From Cephalotus follicularis (taxonomy: Eukaryota; Streptophyta; Magnoliopsida; Oxalidales; Cephalotaceae): DNA of 64,000 bases. Within the stretch, counting starts at the first letter, position 1. Each line of letters begins with the position of its first letter. Shown piece after piece: positions 11,721 through 22,854 of the stretch. The position numbers were made by a program, and so were the translations under genes. The stretch lies in the NCBI GenBank assembly GCA_001972305.1, contig BDDD01000018.1, positions 310,001 to 374,000 on the forward strand, written 5' to 3'. A model generated the notes under the pieces. It was not told where the DNA came from and made no database searches. It worked only from the letters and a program-made list of their open reading frames with translations.

Positions 11721-11944
11721 GTTGGGGCGAGCTTGGCAAGGCTTTCTAGCTCTTCACTGGTTTCCTCATCTATGAGTCTCCCGGAAATTTCATTAATGTA
11801 AGACCTATCTCTATCAGTTGGGAGTCCTCTACCAGCAAGCAAGTCTAAATCTTTTTGGTGAAGCTCTCTTCCATTTACAAAAACACCAGTATTTCCACCA
11901 GCACAATTCTCTAGCATCGAATAGTTGAATTCTTCAATAAATGG
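11721..11944 (-). pseudogene. Captured plant-gene exon (GNTGVFVNGRELHQKDLD)
   Basis: A 224-bp exon bounded by TTTCCTTACAG/CCATTT and CCCCAAC/GTAAGT. It encodes PFIEEFNY, GNTGVFVNGRELHQKDLD, LLAGRGLPTDRDRSY and an acidic DEETSEELESL segment, with no stop. The preceding exon (12045-12105) joins in phase to give GVIPPFIEEF. I recognise a conserved plant family that I believe is often labelled extra-large-G-protein-like, but that name is from memory and uncertain. The exon is well preserved, which suggests fairly recent capture. Confidence 0.75.
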
Positions 11945-12037
11945 CTGTAAGGAAAACATATTTTATTCATAAACATAACTGGGAATAAAAACCATGACCA
12001 GACACTGATGCATTAATGCTAGAATCGAATCTAGTTG

Positions 12038-12269
12038 ATCTTACAGGAATTACACCAAGACAAGGCCCACCAATGACACCCCAAAATCCAGCTCAAAAAT
12101 CATACCTGGTTTAAGCACGTAGCATATGGAAAATAAAATAATACAACTAAAGAATGAGTAATGAGAAGCGTAAGAAATGTGTAAAACTATTTAAAAGGCT
12201 TGTAAAGGACCGAGACTTAGATTATAATAGATTAAGATTGCATCCATATTAGATCAAGTAGACCAAAAA
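12038..12269. repeat. Direct repeat, copy 1 (exon plus intron of captured gene)
   Basis: About 232 bp nearly identical to 14391-14623 in the same orientation. It holds a 61-bp exon and its upstream intron. The two copies bracket about 2.1 kb containing exons that do not look like parts of the same gene. Confidence 0.85.
12045..12105 (-). pseudogene. Captured exon, copy 1 (AGFWGVIGGPCLGVIP)
   Basis: A 61-bp exon with acceptor AAACCAG/G and donor CCT/GTAAG. It encodes YDF, a TGA where copy 2 has CGA (Arg), then AGFWGVIGGPCLGVIP. It splices in phase to the exon at 11721-11944. The in-frame TGA, a C-to-T change, would end the protein. Confidence 0.72.
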
Positions 12270-12361
12270 TAAATCCCTGCCAAAGGCAAACCCATACATA
12301 ACACCTTTACCTGACATGACATGAAATTCAAAATGCATACCGAGTAAAGCAAAAAGGTTAC

Positions 12362-12775
12362 CTTCTCTTCTGAAGCCATGCTTGCTGTTGTGATTGCTGG
12401 CGTGACAGGCTTCGATAGTAATAATGAAACTGAAAGACAAGCACTTGTCATATCTCTATATCATCTCAATCACAATTATGCATAAACATTGAGGAAAATA
12501 TAATGCAAACCTTATGTTGTTCCATTGTCAGGTCTTCCATACAGTCCATCAAATATTCCATATTACTCTCCATAAATTGATTGGTTGATAATTGTAGACG
12601 GTCATAATCACACTAGGCTCAGAGATACAAAAATACAGTTCAATAAGAGGTATAAACATCGGTACTACCAAGAACTCTCCCAGTAACAGTTATATTTTTA
12701 CCTGAGCAACAGGTGAATTACCTTCCAGCTCTCGGTCATGAAGGCAATGACAAGTGCAGAATTCGTTACTTTGAT
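12362..12775 (-). pseudogene. Three linked captured exons of an unidentified gene
   Basis: On the minus strand three short exons with GT/AG borders follow each other. They are 12775-12702 (74 bp, CTCHCLHDRELEGN), 12612-12511 (102 bp, NMEYLMDCMEDLTMEQHK) and 12429-12362 (68 bp, LSRQQSQQQAWLQKR). Their phases agree (the first ends in phase 0, the second is a whole number of codons), and none contains a stop. Borders are CTGACAG/AT, CAG/GTAAAA, CCTAG/TG, AAG/GTTTGC, TTTCAG/TT and AAG/GTAACC. I do not recognise the protein. It lies between the two direct repeats, so it may come from a different gene than the flanking exons. Confidence 0.6.
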
Positions 12776-13292
12776 CTGTCAAGTACAACAAGCCGCATCA
12801 AACATCGATAAAGAAAATAATAAATCTATGACATTTACTCCAATTTCCAATATGATACAAACCAGTACACGAAACTTCAACAAACTCTCAAACGTAAAAT
12901 AATAATAAGCCCAAAAGAACTCAAACACATGTATAACTGATCTTAAATTGTCATTTCAATGATAAATCGGACCCCATAACTAGAAAAACTATATCTTTTA
13001 AAGTCCTGGGTACTTTTCAGATCATTGCAACATGTTCTAACATCATCTGACGCTTTTGGACATTATGTCAGACAAGAGGAAATAGTAGAAATAATTTTTG
13101 CACACCCAAAAACAATTCATATGAACTTTATTAATATAAACAAAAATATTTGCATGCTTACAGGAACTTCTTCAAAAATATCCACCCACGACAAGTTTTT
13201 CTCCCTCAACCCAGAAAACAAATGATGCACAATAAAATCACATGAAATAGCTCAGATCCACAGAATATATGTACAAGAGAGAATATCCATAC

Positions 13293-13382
13293 TTCTCCCC
13301 AGTAAAATTGTTATTGCAATATAGATCCATAAATGAATCAGAAAGCTTCAAAGCCTTGAAAGCCAATCTGCCTTGATTGGAC
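13293..13382 (-). pseudogene. Candidate captured exon (LAFKALKLSDSFMDLYC)
   Basis: A 90-bp open segment with acceptor CTTCCAG/GTCC and donor GAGAA/GTATGG. It encodes GRLAFKALKLSDSFMDLYC. Its phase does not join directly to the exon at 12702-12775, so an intervening exon may be missing or the donor may differ. Unidentified. Confidence 0.5.
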
Positions 13383-13399
13383 CTGGAAGGATCATAAAT

Positions 13400-14390
13400 T
13401 ATGCACACACATCTTCTACTATTCTCCTACAACCATCCAGTATCAAAATTGGCAAATGAAATTAATTGCAGCGGGGAAAATAATAGAATAAAGTCACATT
13501 GGAAACATATATAAAAAGGATTAAATGGTGTTTCAAGAACACCTTTTGAGAATAGGAATTAATTAAAAAATAGAGATTGGAGAGAAGTGAAGAATGAAAA
13601 AAACTGATTTTGCAAGAATCAGGGAGCAGGAATTAGAAGATAAAAAACAGACATTTCCAACAAGGAAGAAGGGAGAAGAAAAAGAGAAAAAAAATTTGTG
13701 AACAGATTATAGAAAATGGAGAAAGAGATGGAGATTAAAGAGTGATTGGGACAATCTGGCAACCAATAAAAAACACTTTATTTAATGTATTTTAGCATAA
13801 AACATCACTTACACATATAAATAAGCATCATGTACTTGTTGGGGGTATACCATTCGGATACAATGACTATCAATACAAACTTAATGTGGAAGAGGTACAG
13901 CTTGGCTACAAAGTCAATTAGTACAAAATTAATACATTTCTTCTTAGGCACAAACCATAGCAATGTGCTATCTCAGAAAGATAAGAATGAAAGTAAAAAC
14001 TGCATTATCAAAACAAACATTATAGTTGATACAGGTGAATCTATGATCTAACAAGTGGATCCAACCCATTTTCAATTTTTATGTTTGGGGGGAATTCACT
14101 AACATTAGGCTCAAGGGATTGTTGTTTTGTGCCTAAACTTGCAAGGTTTCTAGGAGGCCTTAAACCAGAAATTTCATATCAAAGTGGAAAAGCAAAGGAA
14201 GCATTACAAGCCGACGGGTTCTAAGCCATTCACCCGAAGCATGAACTCATCCAAAGGCTCTCCACCCGTATCAATAGTTATTCACAAAGTGTACACCAAC
14301 ATGAAACTGTCAGTTCAACCTCAAATACGAACAAACAAGATCTCTTTCTATGTAGAAATCAAATAACTTTGAGTCTTGCCTACCTACGGC
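13400..14390. other. CACTA interior, no gene recognised
   Basis: A+T-rich sequence, purine-rich near 13590-13740 (runs of GAGAA and AAAGAGA), resembling intron or untranslated sequence. Open frames here are short and show no family features. Confidence 0.4.
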
Positions 14391-14623
14391 ATCTTACAGG
14401 AATTACACCAAGACAAGGCCCACCAATGACACCCCAAAATCCAGCTCGAAAATCACACCCGGTTTAAGCACATAGCATATGGAAAATCAAATAATACAAC
14501 TAAAGAATGAGTAATGAGTAAGTGTAAGAAATGTGTAAAACTATTTAAAAGGCTTGTAAAGGACCGAGACTTAGATTAGAATATATTAAGATTGCAAATA
14601 GATTAGATCAAGTAGACCAAAAA
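14391..14623. repeat. Direct repeat, copy 2
   Basis: Partner of 12038-12269. Differences include T/C at the acceptor and at the Arg codon, and short indels in the intron part (for example GAGTAATGAGTAAG versus GAGTAATGAGAAG). Confidence 0.85.
14398..14458 (-). pseudogene. Captured exon, copy 2 (CDFRAGFWGVIGGPCL)
   Basis: A second copy of the 61-bp exon. It keeps the Arg codon (CGA) lost in copy 1, but its acceptor AG has become GG (AAACCGG/G), and the Tyr codon reads Cys. Each copy therefore carries a different disabling change. Confidence 0.72.
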
Positions 14624-14740
14624 AAAATTTGTCTATCTTTTCCTTTGCATAGGAGCTTGCATAGGTGCATCTCACAAATATTCCATCACTCAAAATAATT
14701 GATAAAATATATACCCTATCAGTTATGAGCATATACTAAC

Positions 14741-14914
14741 CAATACTGTCCAGGTTGAATTGGTCCTACTAGTTTTTCAGCTTTCTTAATCAAACGATCT
14801 GATATGGCATGCCCATTTAGTGAAACAATTCTTTTTCCAGGCTCCTCTGGTTGACTAGATTTTGAGAAATCTTTAAAGCTCTTCTTAATAATGCTTGCAA
14901 GGTAGCAGTCTTGA
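14741..14914 (-). pseudogene. Captured plant-gene exon (PGKRIVSLNGHAISD)
   Basis: The minus strand encodes QPEEPGKRIVSLNGHAISD, then LIKKAEKLVGPIQPGQYW, ending at a donor (TATTG/GTTAGT). Split codon TG+G joins it in phase to the acceptor of the exon copy at 12105 (giving QYW-YDF), strong evidence that they are consecutive exons of one gene. The 5' limit is approximate; the frame is open up to about 14914. This is the most upstream recognised part of that gene. Confidence 0.72.
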
Positions 14915-15090
14915 GAATTTTACAAGTTTTAAGAATTTTAAGAGAATGTACAAGTTTTCCAGTCTTAAGAATTGTACAAGTTTTAAGAATTTTCCAAAGA
15001 AGGATCAAATTTTAAATTGGTAAGACAATGTCATCAAACTTATGACCAGACGCACACCAGACTCTGCTTTGCATCAAGTTTTAAGAATTG
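14908..15090. repeat. Short tandem repeat TTTTAAGAATTGTACAAG
   Basis: Four or five imperfect copies of a roughly 20-27 bp unit (AAGTTTTAAGAATT[T/G]TACA) at 14908-15010, with one more at 15076-15095. It looks like local slippage inside the captured sequence. Confidence 0.65.
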
Positions 15091-15330
15091 TACAGGTAAT
15101 AGCCTTATTTGCGTAATCAAGTAGAACAGAAAGAACAGAAATTCAGTTAGAGAAAAATAAGTTACAAGGTAAACAAAACATGGCATAGGTAAAATGCGAT
15201 CTGAATTACAAGAGAGCAACTGCACCAATATAAATTTGTAGCAACAAATTAAAATCTAAAAACCTCATTAAATCAAAATTCAAAACAAGAAAGAGCAAGA
15301 TAAAGCATGAAAGAAAGGAGAACCAGTTTA

Positions 15331-15625
<295 letters not shown>

Positions 15626-15724
15626 TGCTTGGAACAGATGAAATCGAAGGCCTCATAAAGAGAGAGATGAAGTACCGTGCACGATTGTGAAATGCTTATG
15701 TTAAATTAATTTTATCTGATGAAA

Positions 15725-15881
15725 TTGACCTTTTGAAACGGATATATTCAACTGTTTCAAAAGGCTATACCTTTTGAAACGGCTATCTTTTATCCGTTTC
15801 AAAAGGCTATACCCTTTTGAAATGGTTAACACATATCCGTTTCAAAAGGGTGTGTTTCAAATAGCCTTATTTCTTGTAGTG
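15725..15881. repeat. CACTA right terminus with subterminal repeats
   Basis: Five or six copies of CTTTTGAAACGG or CCGTTTCAAAAGG within 140 bp of the TAGTG terminus, mirroring the left end. Confidence 0.88.
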
Positions 15882-15959
15882 AAACTAGAAGAAAACAAAT
15901 GGCTAAAGGATTGATTGAAATGGTTTTTGAAAATTTAAACTGCACAACACTACTGTCTT

Positions 15960-16240
15960 TCTAAGCGTTGGCACTTTGCCCACAAGCGTCACCACTTATC
16001 ACAGCTTACACCTGTAAACCATACGAAAACTGATCAAAGAGTTGATGATTTGACGTTTAGCTTCACCACTTAACCTGGGTTCATTTTGCTGCTAAAAGCT
16101 ACCGGCAGTTGGTAAGCATGGCCACAAAGTGTTGACCTGTAAGCGTCGCCGCTTTAGCCTAACTGTCGTCACTTAGTACCATTTTCATAGAACTGAACAA
16201 AGGTCCAAAGTGTTTCCGCTTACGATGGAAGCGCCGCTGC
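15960..16240. repeat. AAGCGTCGNCGCTT-like motifs in LTR B
   Basis: Diverged copies such as AAGCGTTGGCACTT, AAGCGTCACCACTT, AAGCGTCGCCGCTT and ACGATGGAAGCGCCGCTGCTTA recur about every 30-60 bp. Further copies lie at 17870-18200 (GCGTCGATGCTT, AAGCGTCACCACTT, CCGTTGACGCTT). They belong to the same motif class as the clusters in LTRs A, C and H. Confidence 0.65.
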
Positions 16241-16789
16241 TTAGGCCCCATTTCATTAAATTAAACTATTTTCAATCATTTCAAAAATAACTACTTGACC
16301 GGATCGACCTTGAGATCACTCAAACATTTTTTAACTATTTTCTCTCTGGTTATGTAGGTCATGTTGATCTTTCTACAGATCAATTGATTGGTACAAAACT
16401 ATCATTGACATGATTAGCTAACCGATCCATCGACCAAGTAGAAATTCTTGACTAACTGATTTTGGACTATAGTCCACCATCGACTAACCCATTCGTATTG
16501 CACGATTGTGTAGTCACATTGATTGACACTTGACTAATTTGACTGTGAACATAGGTGCTTAGCATTTCTATTCGGGGCAGGCTAAAAGATGGTTAAATGT
16601 CCATTGTTCCCCCTGTTGGATCTTCCCCGCCTGTTGACTATTACTATTGATTTGTATTGATTGATCGTTCCTATTAGAGCTACCTCATGACACTAGTCAG
16701 AATGCGAGATGATCATTTTTACCATCCACTATCTCTGATTTGATCGTCACCAGTCTTCGAGCAATAATATTATTTGAACCACCTACGAG

Positions 16790-17000
16790 GAGAACTATTA
16801 CCTTTTAGTGGCACTTACCACTGTGAATACGCTTAGATGGCACTTACCGTCTCATGCACAATGGCACTTACCATTGAGGATGCACTTGGCGGCACTTACC
16901 ACCAAGTATGCATACGAGTGACACTCACCACCGTGGATGTGCTCAGTCGGTACTTACCACTAAGTAGGCACTTAGTTGGCACTTATCACTAACAAGGCCT
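16790..17000. repeat. GGCACTTACC hairpin array in LTR B
   Basis: Seven or eight units spaced about 20-30 bp share the core GGCACTTACC. Flanks are often complementary: AGTGG-cactta-CCACT, AATGG-cactta-CCATT, and GGCGG-cactta-CCACC (one mismatch). Loops are constant while arms vary. Confidence 0.75.
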
Positions 17001-18900
17001 GGTGTATTAAATCTAACAATATAAATCTACTAGTCCGGTATCGTCGTCCTGTCTACAGGATTACCCTCCGGAGGTTAGATTGCCATTCGATATAGACTTG
17101 ATTTGACTTAATCAGACTTGTACAGATATGAGATCACACGCTCTATATCAGATTTACTTGATTGATTTGATTTGAGGTGAGTGTACTCGCACTCTATTAT
17201 TGATTGTCTGTTAGATGATTGATAGGTATTGAAAGTAATATACGACAACCTCTAAAGGTATGGGCTTTGCGAAAAATCAAATTAAACTAATGGAAATAAA
17301 TCAAACGCTTAAGAATAATTAAACAAAGTAAATAATGAGAGATAGAGTTAGAGAGAGTGCAAACACGGTTTATAATGGTTCGGCTAACTCTTGCCTACCT
17401 CCACTTTTCCCAAGGACCTCCTTGAGATTCCACTAGATTCCTTCTAGTACACTTTGATTTTGGGTTACGGGTGCAAATCAAAAACACCTTACAAGCAATG
17501 GTTCACTCCCCTTTGATAATCCTACTAAGAGTTCACTCGTCTTGATTATCTCACTTAGGGTTCACTCCCCTATTACAATGAAAGAATATTTTGTGTTTGA
17601 TGACTTGATATAACCTCTACAAGGTTTGATATGAAACTGATAAAGTACTTGACACAAGCTTTGAAGTGGATATGAAAGTTGTAGTTTTACACTTGATGAT
17701 CTTCTCCTTTGATGTTTTCTTGTGTGTTGTTGATTCTTGGCCTATATTTATAATTATATTTAGTTTATGGCCGTTGTAAGAGTAATATAGCTGTCGGTGT
17801 TGTCTTGGAACTTGTTGTTGTAAAGATGTCTTTGAAAAGCTTCTTTAATGAATGTTTCCAGCGCGCAAAGCGTCGACAGAGTTGAACAAAGCGTCGATGC
17901 TTATGTTACCGTTATGTGCTTGAATTTGAATTTCTCGCTTAATTTGCTGATGCTTTGTTCTGAGCGTTGACTGTTTTGCTGAAACCGTTGATGCTTTCTT
18001 GATAAGCGTCACCACTTTGAGTCCCTCAATTGGTTCTACAAGTCTTTGGAATAAAGCCCATATATGTGCTCCTTAAGCGTTGACGCCTTGGTCTAAACCG
18101 TTGACGCTTTCTTTTGACCGTCAGCACTTTGAGTAGTTTTGTTCTAGCATTGAAAGGTTCAGCCGATGATGTTTGGTGTTAAGCACGGATGCTTCTATTC
18201 AAACTGTCGGCACTTTGTTCTGTTACTTCACTACCTTGTTTTGTTTTGTTTAATCATTTCTTCACATTAACAAACAAGTTAGGTGCTTTGTTATTATCAA
18301 AACCATGATTGTTAGACAAAACCCAACAGGCATGATTATATTAGATCGCACTATTATATAGTGGTATAGGACAATTGTATACGATTGGTAGATCACAATT
18401 GGCATTCATGCACTTCACATGCCAGACATCATTACTGTAGACTTGGTATTTAACACTATTCACTTACACACTTATACGATACTGCATACATTTATATAGC
18501 ATAGTCTGCGCATAGGATATATCTTTTGGTTCTATGATCGACCCTTCCTTCAGGATGGGGGATCTATTGTGCTACAGGTAATACTGCAAGGACCAGTGGC
18601 CATGGAAATTGCAAGTTCCACCTTTCCACGACAGATTTGAAGATTGTGATGCTTTATCTTTATTGCTTTGATCATGTATTCAACATGTAATGTATTTGTA
18701 TTGATATTACATTGGAGCTCATGTTTGTAATAATTAAGTATGGATTACTGTTAATACTTATGAAGCTTGATGAATTACATGTGTTGCAATAAAATTTAAA
18801 ATTATCCAGATTTTTAATACGGTAACTAGTCCTGACTATTGTATTTGGCTGTATATCACCACACGCGACGCGTCCGACCCTCCAGGTACGGGACATCACA

Positions 18901-19023
18901 GTACGTCTACAAAGCTAGAAAAGGATGAGAAAGATAAATCTATTAATCAAAAACTTTATAGAAGTATGATCGGATCTTTATTGTGTTTAATTGCTAATAG
19001 ACCTAATATTTGTTTAGTGTGTG
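18901..19023 (+). pseudogene. Ty1/copia reverse-transcriptase fragment
   Basis: One frame reads TSTKLEKDEKDKS, then YRSMIGSLLCLIANRPNIC, the conserved C-terminal RT motif of copia elements. The fragment is cut on the left by LTR B and on the right by LTR C, so it is the oldest layer visible here. Confidence 0.88.
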
Positions 19024-21799
19024 CGTCACACCCCGTTTTCAGTTTAACACATGGTCATCAATTAATCAAGTATTTAACAATAATCCAAAAATTTAAACCT
19101 TTCGCGAAAGCATTCAATATACTGGATTATTTAAATTTATTCGCATACAACACATACTACAAGCTTATCAAGTACAATAGAAGTTATATATAACATATCA
19201 GAAACGTAAATATAACATAACGGAGTATGACTGATTACATTACAACACTTAACAACCTTAAAATGAAGCTCTCCAAAGTACGGCTTCAACCGCTAGCCAC
19301 CACCTTCCTTCGTTAATCTGTAATTGTAGGTATTAGCGTTTGTACTCACTTGGATAAGTAGGGGTTATGCATGAACGTGAATATATAAATGTAATCATGC
19401 ATCACAGTTTATATCTTTTAAACAGTATGTTTATGAATCAACATATATAAACAACCATGCCAAGTGGCTACAATCAGTCAATTATCAAGAATACCGCACA
19501 AGGGTTCAAACAATCAGTTGTCCGAAGACCAGTAGTGGGTGTCACATGTCGCTAACTCCTAGCCCCAACAGCGCATCACCTAACTAACACCATGCACCCC
19601 GATGATGATAGAAAAGGTAAACAGTGCTGTCGACACTTGGCGGGCAGCTAAAAGTCAAGATATGCACTGCAGACAAGTTTGGTGTATAAGCTCTAGCCAA
19701 CTCCTGGAACCTAGGCTCACCTCTGTAGTCCGTGATACACTCCGATCACAAGACCATCAGAAACTATCAATCATAAACAGTATAGTCCAGTACAGATATT
19801 ACATATATAATGTAATGCAACAATAGTCTTGTTTTGAGAAAACAGTAAAACAATTCCGTAAAATCTCTTTTAGACAAAACAATAATAGTATAGTAAGTTT
19901 TCATTTTAGAAAACTTTAAACAGTCAGTAGTTCTCATTTAGAGAAAACAGTACAGTGAAAACTGCAACAGTGGTTCTCCGTAGGGAAAACAGTAATTAAA
20001 ACGTTCAGTTGTGCATATAGCACTCATTTTTGGAAATCCTTGAAAACAGTAGTATTTGTGTAAAATACTTGATAGATATAAGATATCTATAATAGTAGCA
20101 GTAGCAATATGTAGTTGCATAACAGTAACATTAGCAGTTCAAGGATCAAACAGTAAACAATACGATTACGCATAAACAGTATAGAATATCCATTGATCCA
20201 ATATGGCGTTAACGTGTATTTTAGGCGTCGACGTGTATATAGGCATCGATGTTACCATTAGGCGTCAACGCGTTAAGGTAAAAGCCTTTAGCGTTAACAC
20301 TTCTCTTTAGCGTTGACGCATTAAGGTAGGAACCTTATGCGTCAATGTTTCCTATGGGCGTCAATGTTTTCTGAGACAGTAGCTTTAAACGTCAACGTTA
20401 CCCTTCCTTAGCATCGACGAGAATCAGACGCAAACAGGTAAACAGTCGATTATTTCAGTAAGGCGTTAAGGTGTACTTTAGGGGTCGACGAAAATCAAAT
20501 GCAACAGGATATATAGTCCGTAATCAACCCATGCAAGCATGGATTCAACAGTTTAACATCAACATGCAAGCACATATGAGCTACCATACACCATATACAT
20601 GCTATATCTTCATATACATGTCATAAGCCCTACCAGTTAAAGCAGTAGCAAAGCATAGTCGAGCTGCAAGTTCAATTGCTGAACATTTCCAATTTGCTAC
20701 CAACTGTCGATTATCACTTCCCATCACTGCCAAACCAAATTACCAACTCATTCACAGCACATACAACACATTTCCATTACGCTCAACACACAGAAACCAA
20801 CACTACCGTCACTGGAGCATCAGCCAGATTCCGGCCGACTCACCCATCTTGTGCAACACCCATAAACAGGTTCCACATTGAACGATGTACTCAAAACCTC
20901 TCAAGACTCGCTGTGACTCAGAGCCTAATGCCGTGTCACAAGCGGCAGTGAGTTCAACTCACCGAAGTGACTCATCAGACTTCAAAAACTCTGACCACCA
21001 CACCAACGGGCTTCCACATTACCCGATCCACACATCTCTACCTGAGACTTGCCGTGACTCGCTAAGGAATGAGTGGTCACAGCAGGCACCAACTCAAGCT
21101 CTAACTAATCCTGGCCGATTCAGGCCAAGAAATGCCTCAACGGTGGTAAAAAAGGGCATAGTTGGCCTTTTAGACGAAGACCCGCTCCATCCGCGACGCT
21201 AATGGGGCCAGAATCGCACGGCCGACAAGCACAACGTCAGGGAAGAGAAGAGAAGAAAAGAGGGAAAAGAAAGAAGAAGGGAGAAGTCGTTACCGTCGGT
21301 TGGAGAGCCTGGCTTATTCGCCGTCATCCCCTGGTCCAGCGGCTTGCTCCGGTGCTCTCTCCGGCTCTCTCTCTCTTTCTCTCTCCCTTGCCTACCGCAC
21401 TCCCTCTCTCAACTCCTCTCTTTCTTTTCTTTTACAAAGGCGTGCTATGCGCTCGTGCCTTCTTCTTTTTTTTCTTTTTGTTTATTCCTCCCCCTTTCAT
21501 TATTATTCTTTAGGTTTTCTTCTTGGCATTTACCAGTAAATATTAAGGCCTAGGTCCTATTTATTCCGTGCATTACGATATAAATTAATCCAGCCACCAC
21601 TAAAATAACCGTAATAATAATGTGACCCTTAGGACTCATGGGCGCGCATTAAAAATAGGCTTTGTTAGCCGTTTCGGGCAACATAATTGCGGCCTCAATG
21701 TGAAATGCCTTTTATTGCTCCAGACCTCTAACGGCTTTATTACAGCCATACACTACACCAATATCATAATAATTATTTGTGAAATTCTGGGACATTACA
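19024..21799 (-). mobile_element. LTR of non-autonomous element C
   Basis: On the plus strand it opens CGTCACACCCC (from TG) at the copia junction and closes GGGACATTACA. A PPT follows on the minus strand, making this the 3' LTR of a minus-strand element. It contains GTCGAC motifs at 20215-20500, GACTC-type inverted repeats at 20900-21070, and C/T-rich sequence at 21350-21500. 19200-20200 has repeated ACAGTAGT and AAACAGTA phrases but no gene. Confidence 0.8.
20215..20500. repeat. GCGTCGACG/GCGTTAACG motif cluster in LTR C
   Basis: About twelve copies of [A/G]GCGTCGACGT-type motifs, some decayed to GCGTTAACG or GCGTCAATG, spaced 20-40 bp. They lie about 1.3 kb from the LTR's 5' end on the minus strand. 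Confidence 0.75.
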
Positions 21800-21814
21800 T
21801 TCTCCCCTCCTTAG
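21800..21814 (-). promoter_or_regulatory. Polypurine tract of element C
   Basis: The minus strand reads CTAAGGAGGGGAGAA directly before TGTAATGTCCC, the LTR start. This sets the orientation of C. Confidence 0.85.
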
Positions 21815-22849
21815 ATAAATCTCGCCCCGAGATTCCCTAGGTTAAAACTTGTGAAGGTAGAATGCCTTCATATCTTCCTCACGTTCCATGTGGCTTTTCA
21901 AGCCCATGGTATTACCATCACACTTTCACCAATGAAATGTCCTTTCTCAATTGCTTGCTTTGATTATAGATCACCCATATAGGTATCTCTCCAAGATTCA
22001 TATCCATCCTTAACTCATATAAATCGTATTCCTCAAAGTGCTATAATCTAAAACTTTGATCAACCAGATTATCGCAGCGGAAACCTCAAACAATATATAA
22101 AATCAGTATGGATACCCATTAAAAATCATACCCTTAGGATTTCCCAAAAATCGGGCATGTAGTATCCGTTTATCGGATTCCATGCCACCTGATAAGCACA
22201 GTTTATATGTTTGGGGATCAACTCTCATATCTCTTCATAATCTATATGCTGGGGCTCAGCCCGCACCATACTACATCACAACTAAATCAAATATATCATT
22301 TGCACGCGAAGGACAATCCTTTCAATACTCTCAATGATGTGCTTGATCATATCCAATAATATCATACGCATGCAAAAGATAATCATGTCAATGGAATAAT
22401 CAATTGAGTACATTCTAACTCTTATAATCTCCGAAAAATTGGGCATGTAGTATTCGTTTATCGGACCTATGCCCCCTGTATAGAAAACACAATTTATATC
22501 CATACTCCCAAAGGAGGAACTAACAGTTATAAATGGGCTCAGCCCTCAGTAAACCACAATTTAAATCTAAATCATCATTCCAATCTCTCAAGTGATGAAC
22601 CCATGCATATCCAATACATCAACACACATAACTTAAGCACTGCCACATTTCGACAGGTCATATAATGTACAATAACAAGCCTCAAAATATCAGTTCCCTT
22701 ACTTTATTCACATAATACAAGATAGGCTGGAGAAATGTATTTTCTTACCCTGTGCTTGTCCTGACTATTCACTGTAGCTGTCATCTGAACCTGAACTTGA
22801 CCCACTTCATTTCAATGAAACAGGTCATCAACCAATGGCTGTGTACAAT
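21815..22849 (-). mobile_element. Interior of element C, 3' part (non-coding)
   Basis: No gag or pol motif is visible. From about 22060 it is an inverted counterpart of D's interior (27080-27690), with two copies of a module containing CCCGATTTTTGGG or CCGATTTTTCGG-like sequence beside ATCCGTTTATCGGA. It stops where D inserted (TSD ATACA at 22850-22854). Confidence 0.75.
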
Positions 22850-22854
22850 ATACA

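Noticed and set aside
20676..21513. Open frames of 90-105 codons in LTR C
   Set aside because: Low-complexity Ser/Thr/Leu-rich products from C/T-rich LTR sequence, overlapping in three frames, with no known motif.
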